The notes below the pieces were generated by a model that had not been told where the DNA came from, made no database searches, and worked only from the letters and a program-made list of their open reading frames with translations. From positions 62,001-126,000 of the forward strand of contig JACPDX010000027.1 in assembly GCA_016183805.1 (NCBI GenBank): 64,000 bases of DNA, written 5' to 3'. Below, piece after piece: positions 40,781-51,600 of the stretch. The stretch comes from Bacteroidota bacterium. GTDB lineage: Bacteria; Bacteroidota; Bacteroidia; Flavobacteriales_E; Vicingaceae. Numbering within the stretch: the stretch's first letter is position 1; every line of letters begins with the position of its first letter. The translations under genes were made by a program, and so were the position numbers.

Positions 40781-40788
40781 AAAAGATA

Positions 40789-43700
40789 TTAACAAGGAAT
40801 CTCAATCTTAAACGTAGTACCTTTATTAGAAGTAGTAAAATCAATGGTTCCGTTTAAGTTTTCTACAATATTTTTTACCATTGCCAAGCCTAATCCCATA
40901 CCGGTGGTTTTGGTGGTAAAGTTGGGCGTAAATATTTTTTCTTGCAATTCTTTGGGTATGCCACCGCCATTGTCGGTTATGGTAATAATGTAATTATTTT
41001 TTTTACAACCGGCAACAACTTCAATTTTGTCTTTTTGGTTTTCCGGAATGGCTTGTATGGCATTTTTAATCAGGTTCGAAAACAATCGGTTCAGTTGGTC
41101 TTTGTCGGCAAACAACACCGCTTCTTTTTCGCAAAGGTTTTCAAATACAATTTCTACCTGTTCTTTTTTATACAAGTCGATGGTAGTTTCTAAAATTTCT
41201 ATTAAATTAAGCTGTTGTTCGTTGGCTGTGGGCATTTTAGCAAAACTCGAAAATTCGTTGGCAATGTTGGTCAACGTATCTATTTGTTCTACCAAAGTTT
41301 TGGCTGTTCGTTTTATACGTTCGGGCAAGTCGGTTGGATTGTCGTCAATAGAACGTTCTAAGTGTTGTATGCTCAACTTCATGGGTGTAAGTGGGTTTTT
41401 AATTTCGTGAGCCACTTGTTTTGCCATTTCCCGCCAGGCACTTTCTCGTTCCGATTGAGCCAACAGCTTGGCACTTTTTTCCAATTCCAACACTTTTTGG
41501 TTGTACTCTTTTACCAGCGAACCAATTTCGTCGTTCGATTTCCAATCGATGAATTCGTTTGATTTTCCCAACTGCAACGCCCGTATTTTGTCTTTAATTA
41601 ATCGTACGGGTTCCGAAATGTAGTTGGCAAATGAAATGGCAATAAATATGGACACCAAAAACAGTAACGCATAAATATTAATAAGTGCAGTAAAAAATTG
41701 CGACAATTCATTTTCCAATTGGTTTTGTTTAGCAAAATAGGGCAAGTTGAGGTAGGCAATTACTTTGTTTTCGTTATTTCTAAACGGAACGTATGCCGAC
41801 AAATAATTCATTTTACCGATATTTTCTTCGTGAATAAACGACGATTTTTTATGTTGTTTTAAATGGTGAAAAGCATACGGATTCATTCGTTTGCTAATTA
41901 AACCACGCTCAATAATTTCAGGGCGTGAGGTAGCAATTAATTGCCCGTTTGTACCGTATAAATTAATATCGGCATAAAAGATATTCGAATATTTAACCAA
42001 TTGATTGGTTACAAAATCGGGATTGATGTCATCTAAGGTGTTTTTTTCCGCCAATTCATTATTTAATTCTGCTATTACAGATTGCACTTTTTCCTGTAAG
42101 TTGTGGGTGTTTTTATCATCATATTGTTTTTCAATGTAATATGAGGTTCCTAACCCAAATAATACAAACGATAAAAAGGTAGAAACAATAATAAACAATT
42201 GAATTTTTGTACTGAAATCGGTAAATGCAATTCGCCAATGAAAGGGTTCGATGTTGAACAACAATCCAACAATTAAAATAAAAAGGCTGCAACAAATAAA
42301 GAAATAGGAGAATGTGGTTATGTAATTAAAATTGGTTTTTTGAACGGCACTCAATACCATTACTGTATTTTTATCGCTCTGATAATACAGGTTCTGGTAA
42401 TTGTTGGAAGACTGTGTATAAAAGCCGTTTTCGTTAAAATGGAAGTTTTTTTCTAACTCTAAATTATAATTGCAATCGCCATTTTGGTTGACGAGCTTAT
42501 TTTTTTTGTATTTGGCAAACGAATATTTGTTTAAGGATGTCGAAACTCCAATCTCTTTTTCGTTGAGTAAAAGTTCAGGATAACCTTCGTTGTTCGATAA
42601 AATTTTTGGCAACATTTCGATATACAATGTTGCATTTGACAAAGTAGTATCAGTAGGTTTTATAGCAATGTTGCCCAAATAACTCCCAATACCTTCTTCG
42701 TTATACAAAAATTGAATGTTGTCGTTAAAATGATTTCTCGAAACCGACTCACGTTCTGCTTTTTCGGTAAAAAACTCCGTACAACTTACTTCTTTGTTTT
42801 CGGGCTGAACCACCAGTGTATCCTCAGGTAAACATAAAAACAAAAACACATCATACTTGTTCCAATATCCCGTAAAATATTTCTCCAACAGAAAAGCATC
42901 CAACTCATCTTTTTCGTCCCAATAGCTAGAACTATGATTGGCTAAAAGTGTATCTTTTTCAATTTTATTTTTTAAATCAGCAAACAAATATTCGGTTACG
43001 GGATCGGCTTCTTTAGCTAATTTTTTAATTAAAAATTCTTGATTGACTTGCTCTTTTTGTTTCGAAAATTGCACAAAACCAACCGTTATAGTTCCGGCAA
43101 TTAATATCACCAATAAAATACTTTGATAAAATTTGGTTTTAGTAGAATTGCCAATGGCAAAAATAAGAATGGCAACAAGCATCCACGATGCTATTTTCCA
43201 GTTGACCTCAAAAACCAAATGTGCTATTAAAATAGCCCCCAAAACAAAAACCCAAAAAAGAGTAAGTAATTGATTTTGTTTTAGTGATGCAGAATAATAA
43301 TCATTAACAATCGATTTAATTAAAACTGCTAAACAAGTGTATAAAACAATAACAATAAGAATTCCGATAAAACTATAAGCGGATAAATCGAGTAAATTAT
43401 TTACGTCAAAATTAATGTTCGAGTTAATAATAAGTCCGGCAAACCAATTGGTAAAAACAACATTTAATACGGCAACAACAACCATCGAAACAATGGCTTT
43501 TAACAACAATTGTTGTGAATTGGTTTTGATTCGTTTTACCCATAAAATGGTTAAAACTAGTATTGTTAACGCTACAATTAAAAAATGCCCAAGCGAAGGT
43601 AATACAGCAGAGTGTCCAAAAATAGTCGGACTAAATATTTTTTGGTAATAAATATTTTCCGGGATGGAAAAAACCGTCGAAAAAAGATAGAAAATAAAAA

Positions 43701-44406
43701 CCGTTCCGATACTTATTAAAGAGGCATGTTTTTTATATTTTTTATGTTGTTTTAGTCGTTGGTAAACAAACAAAATCAGTAATATAAATCCTAAAAAATA
43801 GCTTGCAATAGAAATCCAATCGCTTGATTGATAGTTGCTACCGTTAATTTTCATCGAAAATAAAAAATTTCCTTGTGCATCGTAAACGGATGGTTTTTTA
43901 CCCGACTCTTTTAATGAGATTTGAACATCGTCAGAAATACCAAAACTTGGATGCAAGCTCGATTTTAAATAGGTGTTTTGAATAGAATATTCATTTTTGA
44001 TAAGAATCAACCCTAAAAAAAGACGGGTACCTTTTTCCCGTTTTTGGTAATGATAAAAACCGTCTTTTAAAAAAAGAACACCTTGGTTTTTTTTAAACTC
44101 GTTATTACTTTCGAACGAGATGGTGGAGTTGCTCCAAAGCTTTAGTTGACTATTTTCGAACACATAAAAGCTTAGTCCGTCTAATGTTTCGTCATGGATA
44201 ATTTGAGTAAATAAGCTGTCAATATTAGTTGAATGGATTAAATCGTCGAGATGAGCAGCAACTACTTGCTCTTTTACATTCAGCTTTTTATTAAATACAG
44301 CCTGAAGATTGGTTTTTTGAGTAATTAAAGATTCTAATGGAATAAGCAGAATGAGTATTAACCCGAAGATTAAAAATAAATACTTTTTATTTTTAGATAA
44401 ATTCAT
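40789..44406 (-). CDS. Large multi-membrane sensor histidine kinase (NtrY-like)
   Basis: 1205 aa. Seen: an N-terminal membrane anchor, then a block of about eight membrane helices between residues ~200 and 450. A long extracytoplasmic region follows to ~710, two to three more helices, a second extracytoplasmic sensor segment (~780-900) and a helix near 925. Then come a HAMP-like linker, the HisKA domain with AHEIKNPLTPMKLSIQHLERS (phospho-His) and an HATPase with NLIKNAIQAIP, DNGGGIP and TGMGLGLAMVKNIVE. HEIKNPLTP is typical of NtrY/PilS-type kinases. No response regulator is adjacent. Ligand unknown; length is well above most kinases. Confidence 0.88.
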   Translation of the reverse strand: MNLSKNKKYLFLIFGLILILLIPLESLITQKTNLQAVFNKKLNVKEQVVAAHLDDLIHSTNIDSLFTQIIHDETLDGLSFYVFENSQLKLWSNSTISFESNNEFKKNQGVLFLKDGFYHYQKREKGTRLFLGLILIKNEYSIQNTYLKSSLHPSFGISDDVQISLKESGKKPSVYDAQGNFLFSMKINGSNYQSSDWISIASYFLGFILLILFVYQRLKQHKKYKKHASLISIGTVFIFYLFSTVFSIPENIYYQKIFSPTIFGHSAVLPSLGHFLIVALTILVLTILWVKRIKTNSQQLLLKAIVSMVVVAVLNVVFTNWFAGLIINSNINFDVNNLLDLSAYSFIGILIVIVLYTCLAVLIKSIVNDYYSASLKQNQLLTLFWVFVLGAILIAHLVFEVNWKIASWMLVAILIFAIGNSTKTKFYQSILLVILIAGTITVGFVQFSKQKEQVNQEFLIKKLAKEADPVTEYLFADLKNKIEKDTLLANHSSSYWDEKDELDAFLLEKYFTGYWNKYDVFLFLCLPEDTLVVQPENKEVSCTEFFTEKAERESVSRNHFNDNIQFLYNEEGIGSYLGNIAIKPTDTTLSNATLYIEMLPKILSNNEGYPELLLNEKEIGVSTSLNKYSFAKYKKNKLVNQNGDCNYNLELEKNFHFNENGFYTQSSNNYQNLYYQSDKNTVMVLSAVQKTNFNYITTFSYFFICCSLFILIVGLLFNIEPFHWRIAFTDFSTKIQLFIIVSTFLSFVLFGLGTSYYIEKQYDDKNTHNLQEKVQSVIAELNNELAEKNTLDDINPDFVTNQLVKYSNIFYADINLYGTNGQLIATSRPEIIERGLISKRMNPYAFHHLKQHKKSSFIHEENIGKMNYLSAYVPFRNNENKVIAYLNLPYFAKQNQLENELSQFFTALINIYALLFLVSIFIAISFANYISEPVRLIKDKIRALQLGKSNEFIDWKSNDEIGSLVKEYNQKVLELEKSAKLLAQSERESAWREMAKQVAHEIKNPLTPMKLSIQHLERSIDDNPTDLPERIKRTAKTLVEQIDTLTNIANEFSSFAKMPTANEQQLNLIEILETTIDLYKKEQVEIVFENLCEKEAVLFADKDQLNRLFSNLIKNAIQAIPENQKDKIEVVAGCKKNNYIITITDNGGGIPKELQEKIFTPNFTTKTTGMGLGLAMVKNIVENLNGTIDFTTSNKGTTFKIEIPC

Positions 44407-44734
44407 TTATTAATCATTTTCGATATTTTTTAGCAAAGGTTACTAAATAATTTTAGTTTTCGCTCTCCACTTGTTTATAAGCGTTAAAGATACGTTTAAA
44501 ATCGCTTTGGTGTTAAAATTTATTATTTTGATTCAGCATTAGGCTAAGTTAGGAGGGACTGTTCAACCTTTCAAATCAATAAAAGAGCAAACACCAAAAG
44601 AAATGATTGCCTTTTAAACCAACGGAATCGTTTTAATCATTTTTCAAAGTTTTTAATAGAAACTGTATTCGTATTAAAAATAATTGTATTTTTGTAAGTG
44701 AATACTTACTTACAATTATTTAAAACACTTTAAA
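44407..44734. promoter_or_regulatory. Divergent region between the histidine kinase and tetR genes
   Basis: 328 bp without a gene. Apart from the tetR promoter/operator listed separately, I see no coding potential or strong structure. Confidence 0.6.
44687..44709 (+). promoter_or_regulatory. -7 element overlapping a TetR-type operator
   Basis: TATTTTTG (44687-44694) matches TAnnTTTG. It overlaps the perfect palindrome GTAAGT-GAAT-ACTTAC (44694-44709), 25 bp before the tetR start. A repressor bound there would block the promoter, consistent with autoregulation of the efflux operon. Confidence 0.7.
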
Positions 44735-45328
44735 ATGGCATTTAATAAATATACTGAAAGACAAATAGAAATAATGGAAGCAGCTACGCTTCGTATTGAT
44801 AAATTCGGAATACAAGAGTTAACCATTAAAAATTTATCAAATGATCTTAATTTATCCGAAGCTGCTTTGTATAGGCATTTTAAAAGTAAAAATGACATTC
44901 TTTTAGGTTTGTTGAACTACTTTATTTTTGATATGCAAAATCGAATTTCAATAATATTATGCGACAGTAACAAGACACCAACAGAAATACTTAGAGAGCT
45001 TTTTGCATCACAACTTACAACTTTTGAAAAAAAACCCGCAATAGTTAGTGTAATTTTTGCCGAAGGGATTTTTCAATTTAATAAAGAATTAAGCGAACAA
45101 GTTACAACCATGATGGAGTTGATGCAAACTAATATTGGTAATATAATTAAAAAAGGGCAAGATGAAGGTGTATTTAATAAATTATTAGGAGTATCTGCCA
45201 CAACTACGGTTGTTATGGGTAGTATGCGAATGGTGGTGTTAAAGTGGAAATTATCTGGTCATCAATCAAACTTAATTAAAGACGGACAAACGATACTAAA
45301 CGGTTTGTTAAAATTATTAGAAAAATAA
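44735..45328 (+). CDS. TetR/AcrR-family transcriptional regulator
   Basis: 197 aa. Seen: the N-terminal helix-turn-helix RIDKFGIQELTIKNLSNDLNLSEAALYRHFKSKNDIL is the TetR signature; the C-terminal helical ligand domain is not family-specific. It leads a same-strand set (small membrane protein, OsmC, TolC, RND adaptor, RND pump), so it probably represses efflux and responds to a toxic compound. The 16-bp palindrome overlapping its own -7 box is the likely operator. Confidence 0.93.
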   Translation: MAFNKYTERQIEIMEAATLRIDKFGIQELTIKNLSNDLNLSEAALYRHFKSKNDILLGLLNYFIFDMQNRISIILCDSNKTPTEILRELFASQLTTFEKKPAIVSVIFAEGIFQFNKELSEQVTTMMELMQTNIGNIIKKGQDEGVFNKLLGVSATTTVVMGSMRMVVLKWKLSGHQSNLIKDGQTILNGLLKLLEK

Positions 45329-45332
45329 CGAT

Positions 45333-45737
45333 ATGAAAACAATAATAAAATACAGTACAGTTGCAATTTTAACTGGATTTGGGTTGCTCACACTTTTTTT
45401 AAGTACATCAATAATTTTAGACTTATTTGGAATTAGAGAAAAAGAAGGCAACTTCGTGTTGTTTGTGGTTTGGGCAAACTTTATTAGCGGTTTAATATAC
45501 TTAACAGCAGTTTATGGATTTTTAAAAATGAAAAAATGGACAACATATCTCCTGTCAGGTTCATTTTTAATTCTTCTTGTTGCTTTTATATGCTTTCTGT
45601 CGTACATCAATTCGGGGGGAATACATGAAACAAAAACTATTGGAGCCATGATTTTTAGAATGGTTTTAACATTTGTTTTTGTGATATCAGCATATTTTAT
45701 AATAACTAAAAACAATTATAATAGTAATAAAATTTAA
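45333..45737 (+). CDS. Small integral membrane protein of unknown function
   Basis: 134 aa, not recognised. Seen: four predicted membrane helices (about residues 9-30, 42-65, 70-92, 108-128) and no catalytic motif. It follows tetR by 4 bp and precedes osmC by 11 bp, so it belongs to this transcript. Confidence 0.75.
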   Translation: MKTIIKYSTVAILTGFGLLTLFLSTSIILDLFGIREKEGNFVLFVVWANFISGLIYLTAVYGFLKMKKWTTYLLSGSFLILLVAFICFLSYINSGGIHETKTIGAMIFRMVLTFVFVISAYFIITKNNYNSNKI

Positions 45738-45748
45738 AATTAATACTC

Positions 45749-46180
45749 ATGGACAAACACAGTTATAATGTTTCCCTAAAATGGGAAGAAGGAAGAAAAG
45801 GTATTGTTTCTTCGCCTGAATTACCAGTAAAAATTGAAGTAGCGACTCCACCAGAATTCGATAAAGGAGTGTTAGGGATTTGGTCTCCAGAACACCTTTA
45901 CACAGCTGCAGTATTGAGTTGTTTTATGACAACTTTTTTAGCAATTGCTGAATATTCAAAATTGGAATATAAAAGCTTTGAGTGCGATGCCGAAGGTGTT
46001 TTAGATAAAGTAGATGGTAAATTTTTAATGACCGAAGTATCACTAAAAGCTCGTTTGGTAATTGATGATGAATCTAAAAAAGAACGAGCAGAGCGAATCC
46101 TAGAAAAATCTGAAGCAGCTTGTTTAATTTCAAATTCTATAAAAACTAAAGTGAATTTAACAACAAATATTAGCTTTTAA
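45749..46180 (+). CDS. OsmC/Ohr-family protein
   Basis: 143 aa. Seen: PELPVKIEVATPPEFDKGVLGIWSPEHLYTAAVLSCFMTTFLAIAE with the first reactive Cys, and SEAACLISNSIKTKV with the second, the two-Cys layout of organic-peroxide reductases. Role: thiol-dependent peroxide detoxification or, in this distant branch, handling of electrophiles. Location in a TetR/efflux operon fits a stress response. Confidence 0.85.
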   Translation: MDKHSYNVSLKWEEGRKGIVSSPELPVKIEVATPPEFDKGVLGIWSPEHLYTAAVLSCFMTTFLAIAEYSKLEYKSFECDAEGVLDKVDGKFLMTEVSLKARLVIDDESKKERAERILEKSEAACLISNSIKTKVNLTTNISF

Positions 46181-46276
46181 TGATTTCAGAAATTGGTTAC
46201 AAAAAACACATCCCCTATCATTTAAAAAATAGGAAATGTATTCTCAATAATTTTTTATAAAAAAATTTGACCTATC

Positions 46277-47605
46277 ATGTTAGTAAACATTCACATACAT
46301 AAAATATTACTGCTTGTTTTACTTAGTAGTACAGGTATTGCTAACGCCCAAACCTATTCATTGCAACAATGTATTGATACTGCTTTGATAAACAATAAAA
46401 AGTTGCAAATAAGCCGTAACAACCAACAAATTAGCGAGCAAAAAAGCAAGGAAGTAAAAGCCAACTTATTACCTAAACTCGATGCCAATGCTGAGTATAA
46501 ATATTATACCGATTTACCTTATCAGTTAATGCCGCTTTCTACTTTTAATCCAACAGCACCTGAATGGCAATTTAAAGAAGCACAATTTGGTGTTCCTCAC
46601 AACATTAATGCGAATTTACAATTGAGTGTACCACTGTACAATGCTCAACTGTATAACAACATTGCTACCACAAAAATTGCCAACCAATTGGCAGATTTAC
46701 AAAAACAAAAAACAGAAGAACAAGTATTTTTTGAAGTGAGTAATTTGTATTACAATCTTCAAATTTTAGCTAACCAACAAGCATTTATCGACAGCAATTT
46801 ACAAAAGACTTCAAAATTGCTCAACAACATGAAATTACTACATAGTCAATTGTTGGCAAAAGCTACTGATGTAAGTAAAGTGGAATTACAACAACTGCAA
46901 CTTCAAACCCAAAAACAATTGCTCGAAAGCAAATTTGAGCAAGTGCTAAACACCCTCAAATTATTTATGGGAATTGAACTAACCCGCGAAGTGCAAATTG
47001 AAAAAAACATTCAAATGAAAGAGCAATTAGAAAGTTCTGCAAACAACAATATTGACTTGCTGTTAGCACAACAACGCATCAACCTAGTGGAAAGTGAGCT
47101 GAAAAGCATTAAACACTCTCGTATTCCTTCCTTGTCTTTATTCGGAATGTACGGAACAACCGGTTTTGGTTATGATAAACAACCAAACGATTTTTTAAAT
47201 TTTTACCCCATCAGTTTTGCTGGAATTCGTCTGCAATATCCTTTATTTAACGGACTAGCAACTCAACGAAAAATTAATCAAAAAAAAATAGAGCTAACCA
47301 ATGTTTCATTAGAAGCTGAGTGGCTAAAAGACCAAACCAACTTACAAACTACCAACGCATCAAATGAAAAAATAGTAAGCTTCCAAAGCGTTAAAAATGC
47401 CGAAAAGCAGTTGGCTTTAGCTGAAAAAGTTTATATGCAAACTTTGTTGCAATTAAAAGAAGGTACGGCTAGTTTAACCGAAGTATTGTTGGCAGATAAT
47501 ACCTTTAGAGAAAGTCAGCAAAACTATTTAGCAGCAGTAATAGCTTACTTTAAGGCCGATTTAGAACTTAAAAAACTAACTGGAAACTTTACAATTAAGA
47601 ATTAA
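46277..47605 (+). CDS. TolC-family outer membrane efflux protein
   Basis: 442 aa. Seen: signal peptide HKILLLVLLSSTGIANAQ, then YSLQQCIDTALINNKKLQI and two long coiled-coil/beta-barrel repeats. The second shows YPLFNGLATQRKINQKKIEL and LKEGTASLTEVLLADNTFRE, as in the OEP family. Role: outer membrane channel of the tripartite pump encoded by the next two genes. The C-terminal NFTIKN is encoded by an AATTAAGAATTAAAAATG-type repeat spanning the junction with the adaptor gene. Confidence 0.93.
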   Translation: MLVNIHIHKILLLVLLSSTGIANAQTYSLQQCIDTALINNKKLQISRNNQQISEQKSKEVKANLLPKLDANAEYKYYTDLPYQLMPLSTFNPTAPEWQFKEAQFGVPHNINANLQLSVPLYNAQLYNNIATTKIANQLADLQKQKTEEQVFFEVSNLYYNLQILANQQAFIDSNLQKTSKLLNNMKLLHSQLLAKATDVSKVELQQLQLQTQKQLLESKFEQVLNTLKLFMGIELTREVQIEKNIQMKEQLESSANNNIDLLLAQQRINLVESELKSIKHSRIPSLSLFGMYGTTGFGYDKQPNDFLNFYPISFAGIRLQYPLFNGLATQRKINQKKIELTNVSLEAEWLKDQTNLQTTNASNEKIVSFQSVKNAEKQLALAEKVYMQTLLQLKEGTASLTEVLLADNTFRESQQNYLAAVIAYFKADLELKKLTGNFTIKN

Positions 47606-47622
47606 AAATGAGAATTATGAAT
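47593..47622. repeat. AATTAAGAATTAAAAATGAG low-complexity repeat at the tolC/adaptor junction
   Basis: Provides the last codons of the TolC gene and the first codons (MRIM) of the adaptor gene. The same motif recurs inside the RND pump gene at 50566-50600. Confidence 0.65.
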
Positions 47623-48672
47623 TGGAAAAAAATAATCGGAATTGTTGCCGGTATTGCAATCGTTGCACTTATTGTTTTGAAACTGAAAAGCAATAAAGAA
47701 ATTACACAAAGTAAAGTTTATCAATACGATAAAGAACAAGCTATTAATGTTCAAGCAGACACGTTGCAAATTGAAAATGTGAATGCAGAATATTCTTACT
47801 CTGGAACATTTGAGCCCAATAAGGAAAGTAAAATAAGTGCCGAAATACAAGGAAAGATAAATGATGTTTTAGTTGATGTTGGAAGTGTTGTAAACAAAGG
47901 GCAATCATTGGTGCTGTTGGATAATTCATTATTGAAACTGCAACTGCAAACTATTGAAGTGCAAATTGAAGGCTTGGAAGCCGATGTAAATCGTTATACG
48001 ATTTTAGCTAAAGCAGATGCCATACAAGGTGTCCAGTTAGAGAAAGCTGTGTTAGGTTTAAAATCTGCAAAGGTGCAAAAAGCCACTTTACTGGAACAAA
48101 TAAATAAAACCACTATCAAAGCACCTTTCAATGGTGTAGTTACCGCAAAACTAAGTGAAGAAGGTGCATTTGCTGCACCCGGAGTTCCATTACTTCAAAT
48201 AACGGACATTGCCAATTTAAAATTCACTGTAAATGTTCCCGAAAATGAGTTAAGCAAATTCAAATTACATCAAAGCTATTCTCTAATAGTAGATGCTTAT
48301 TCTGATATTCTATTAACTGGAAAATCTACAATGATAGGTAGTAAAGCCAATATGGGTAGCAGTTTTCCTGTTCAGTTTTCGGTAAATAACACATCCGATT
48401 TAAAAATAAAATCAGGAATGTTTGGTAAGGTGAATTTTAAAAACGATACACAAGAAAATGGAATTATTATTTCATCCTCTGCTATTGTTGGCTCTGAAAA
48501 TCAACCACAAGTTTATTTGATTAAAAATGGTAAAGCAATCTTACAAAACATTACCATTTTAAATAAAATACGGAATAAAGTAGTTGTGTCAAGCGGTTTA
48601 AAAGCTGGTGATGTAATTGTAACGAATGGATTTATCAATCTTTTTGACGGTGCAAATGTAACTGTTAAATAA
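47608..48672 (+). CDS. RND efflux periplasmic adaptor (membrane fusion protein)
   Basis: 354 aa; the true start may be Met4 (MNWKKIIGIVAG), since MRI is repeat-derived. Seen: an N-terminal membrane anchor, barrel-sandwich/lipoyl halves (SKISAEIQGKINDVLVDVGSVVNKGQSLVLLD and TTIKAPFNGVVTAKLSEEGAF) around a short helical hairpin, then a beta-barrel. Role: links the RND pump to TolC. It lies 2 bp after the TolC gene stop and 12 bp before the pump gene. Confidence 0.93.
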   Translation: MRIMNWKKIIGIVAGIAIVALIVLKLKSNKEITQSKVYQYDKEQAINVQADTLQIENVNAEYSYSGTFEPNKESKISAEIQGKINDVLVDVGSVVNKGQSLVLLDNSLLKLQLQTIEVQIEGLEADVNRYTILAKADAIQGVQLEKAVLGLKSAKVQKATLLEQINKTTIKAPFNGVVTAKLSEEGAFAAPGVPLLQITDIANLKFTVNVPENELSKFKLHQSYSLIVDAYSDILLTGKSTMIGSKANMGSSFPVQFSVNNTSDLKIKSGMFGKVNFKNDTQENGIIISSSAIVGSENQPQVYLIKNGKAILQNITILNKIRNKVVVSSGLKAGDVIVTNGFINLFDGANVTVK

Positions 48673-48684
48673 AATCAGCGAAAA

Positions 48685-51600
48685 ATGAATATTACAGAAA
48701 TATCAATCAAACGCCCTTCGCTGATAATAGTTCTCTTCAGCGTATTTACTTTATTAGGATTTATAGGGTATAAAAATTTGAGTTACGAACTAATGCCTGA
48801 TTTTAATCAACCAGTAGTTGTAATTAAAACCGTTTATCCGGGTGCTGAACCCAACGAAGTAGAAACATCGGTTTCACGAAAAATAGAAGATGCCCTATCC
48901 AATTTGGAAGGTGTAGATTACTTGGTAACAAAGTCGTTGCCGAATGCTTCTATCATCATTGCAAATCTGAAATACGGAACTGATTTGGATAAAACAATGC
49001 AAGACGCTCAACGCTACATTGATAATATTCGCAAAGATTTACCACAGGATATTTTAAGTCCTGTGATGAGTAAAGTTTCGCCAAATGATTTACCGATAAT
49101 GTCTATCAGTGCAACCAGTAATTTATCTGCAACTGAGTTCTATCAAAAAATGAAAGATGATTATCTGCCCCAAATACAGCAAATAAAAGGTGTTGCGGAG
49201 ATTACTATTTTAGGAGGAGAAGAAAGAGAAATTCAAGTAAAAATAAATCAGGACAAACTGAAATTGTATAAAATTTCAATGGTTCAAGTTGTTGAAGCAA
49301 TTAATCGTTCGGGCTTAGATTTACCTGCTGGAAAAGTGCAAACCGAAAAAGAAAACAATTCAGTTCGTTTAACTGGAAAATTTTCAACTTTAGAAGACAT
49401 TAAAAATGTTCAGGTCGCCATGCCTGTTTTAGGAAGTCCGGTTTATGTTAAAGATGTGGCGAATGTTATTGATGGAATAAAAGAAACGACTTCTATAAGT
49501 CGTTACAATGGGAAAAACGGAATCGGTCTTTTACTGAAAAAACAAGGTGATGCGAATGCCGTTGATGTTTCAAAATTAGTTCGTGCAAAATTTAAATCCA
49601 TTGAACATCAAAATGCAAATTCAAGTATAAAATTTATTATTGCAGACGATAGCACAGACAACACTATTGCAGCAGTTAATTCTGTAGTTTTTGATTTGAT
49701 TTTAGCCGTGATTTTAGTTTCATTGGTAATGCTTTTGTTCCTGAGAAGTTTTAGAAATTCATTAATTGTAATCGTAGCTATTCCAACTTCTTTGGTTACA
49801 GCGTTTGCAGTAATGTGGCTTTTGGGCTATACCCTTAACCTTATGACCTTACTTGCAATGTCTTTAATCATAGGCATTTTGGTGGATGATGCAGTGGTGG
49901 TTTTGGAAAATATTCAAAAACATTTAGACAAAGGAAAAGAGAAACGAACAGCCGCAATGGATGGTCGTATGGAAATTGGTTTTGCTGCATTGTCAATCAC
50001 TTTAGTTGACGTAGTGGTATTTTTACCTATTCTTTTTTTACAAGTATTTGTGGCCGATATGCTCAAACAATTTTCGGTAGTTGTCGTAACTTCAACACTC
50101 ACTAGTTTATTAGTTGGCTTCACGCTAACTCCTTGGTTGGCTTCCCGTATTGGAAAGAAAGAAGATTTACAACCAACCAATTTTTTCAATCGTTTCTTAC
50201 TTTGGTTTGAGTACCAATTAGAAAATTTCACCAATTGGTATGGCAGAAAATTAGAATGGGTTTTAAGCCATAAATTAATTTTTACAGGAATTGTTTTGTT
50301 GCTTTTTGTTATGACTGCAGGAATAATGAAACAGGGAATTATTGGCAAAGAACTAATATCAACAGGCGACCAAGGAAAATTTAGAATGGCATTAGAATTT
50401 GATAAATCAACTTCTATTCATCAAAATAATTTAATTGCTCAAAAAATTGAAACCTACATTATTCAACAACCCGAAGTTGCAACGGTATTCAGCAACATTG
50501 GCGGACCAAGCACAGGTATTGGAAGTTTGGGTGTGGGTTCAGCAAACAAAACAGAGTTTACTATTCAATTAAAAATTAAGAATGAAGAATTAAAAATTGC
50601 AGGACTAAAGAAAGTGCCGACAGAAACATTTATGAAAAAACTTAGGGAAGACTTAAAGTTAAAATTTCCGAGTATAAATTATTCAATGGCAGCATTGGGT
50701 TTAATACCCCGTTCAGCACCAATTGAAATTACATTAAGCGGAAGCAATTTGGATTTGGTGATGCAAAGCGGAAATGACCTAAAAGCGATTATTGAAAAAA
50801 TGCCCGGCGCGGATAACGTTCGCTTATCAGTTGAAGCAGGTAGCCCCGAATACAAAATAATTCCCGACAAAGATAAAATGCAGCGATTAGGTTTAACAAC
50901 CGCTTATGTTGGATTGAACCTAAGAACAGCGTTTACCGGGAATGATGATGCAACATTAACAGAAAATGGAACAGAATATCCTGTAAGAATCTGGTTAGAT
51001 GAATTTAGCCGACAAAATTTTGAAGATGTGCAACAACTTTCCATTATTAACCCAATGGGATTGCCAGTAGAAGTTTCACAATTTGCAATTGTTGAACAAG
51101 ACAATTCACCTTCATTGTTAGAAAGAAAAGACCGCCAACCAGCAGTTACTCTTACTGCTGACGCATTGGGGAGGCCATCAGGAACTGTAGCAGATGATGT
51201 AGTTGCTTATCTAAAAGAAAATCCATTACCTAAAGGCTTACAAATGACTTGGGGTAGCGACATCAAAAGACAGAATGATAGTTTTGGAGCATTAGGTTCA
51301 GTATTGTTGATTTCGTTTTTGCTGATTTACCTGATTATGGTAGCACTTTATGACAATTTTGTTTATCCATTTGTAGTTTTATTTTCTATTCCAGTAGCAG
51401 CAATTGGGGCATTTTTCGCATTGAATTTGTCGTTAAGCAATTTGAGTTTGTTCGCCTTACTTGGTTTAATTATGCTAATGGGGTTAGTGGTGAAAAACGC
51501 TATTCTAATTGTGGATTTTACCAATCAATTAAAAGCAGAAGGCAAACATTTTAAAGAAGCGTTAATTATTGCAGGAAAGGGTCGTATGCGACCAATTCTA

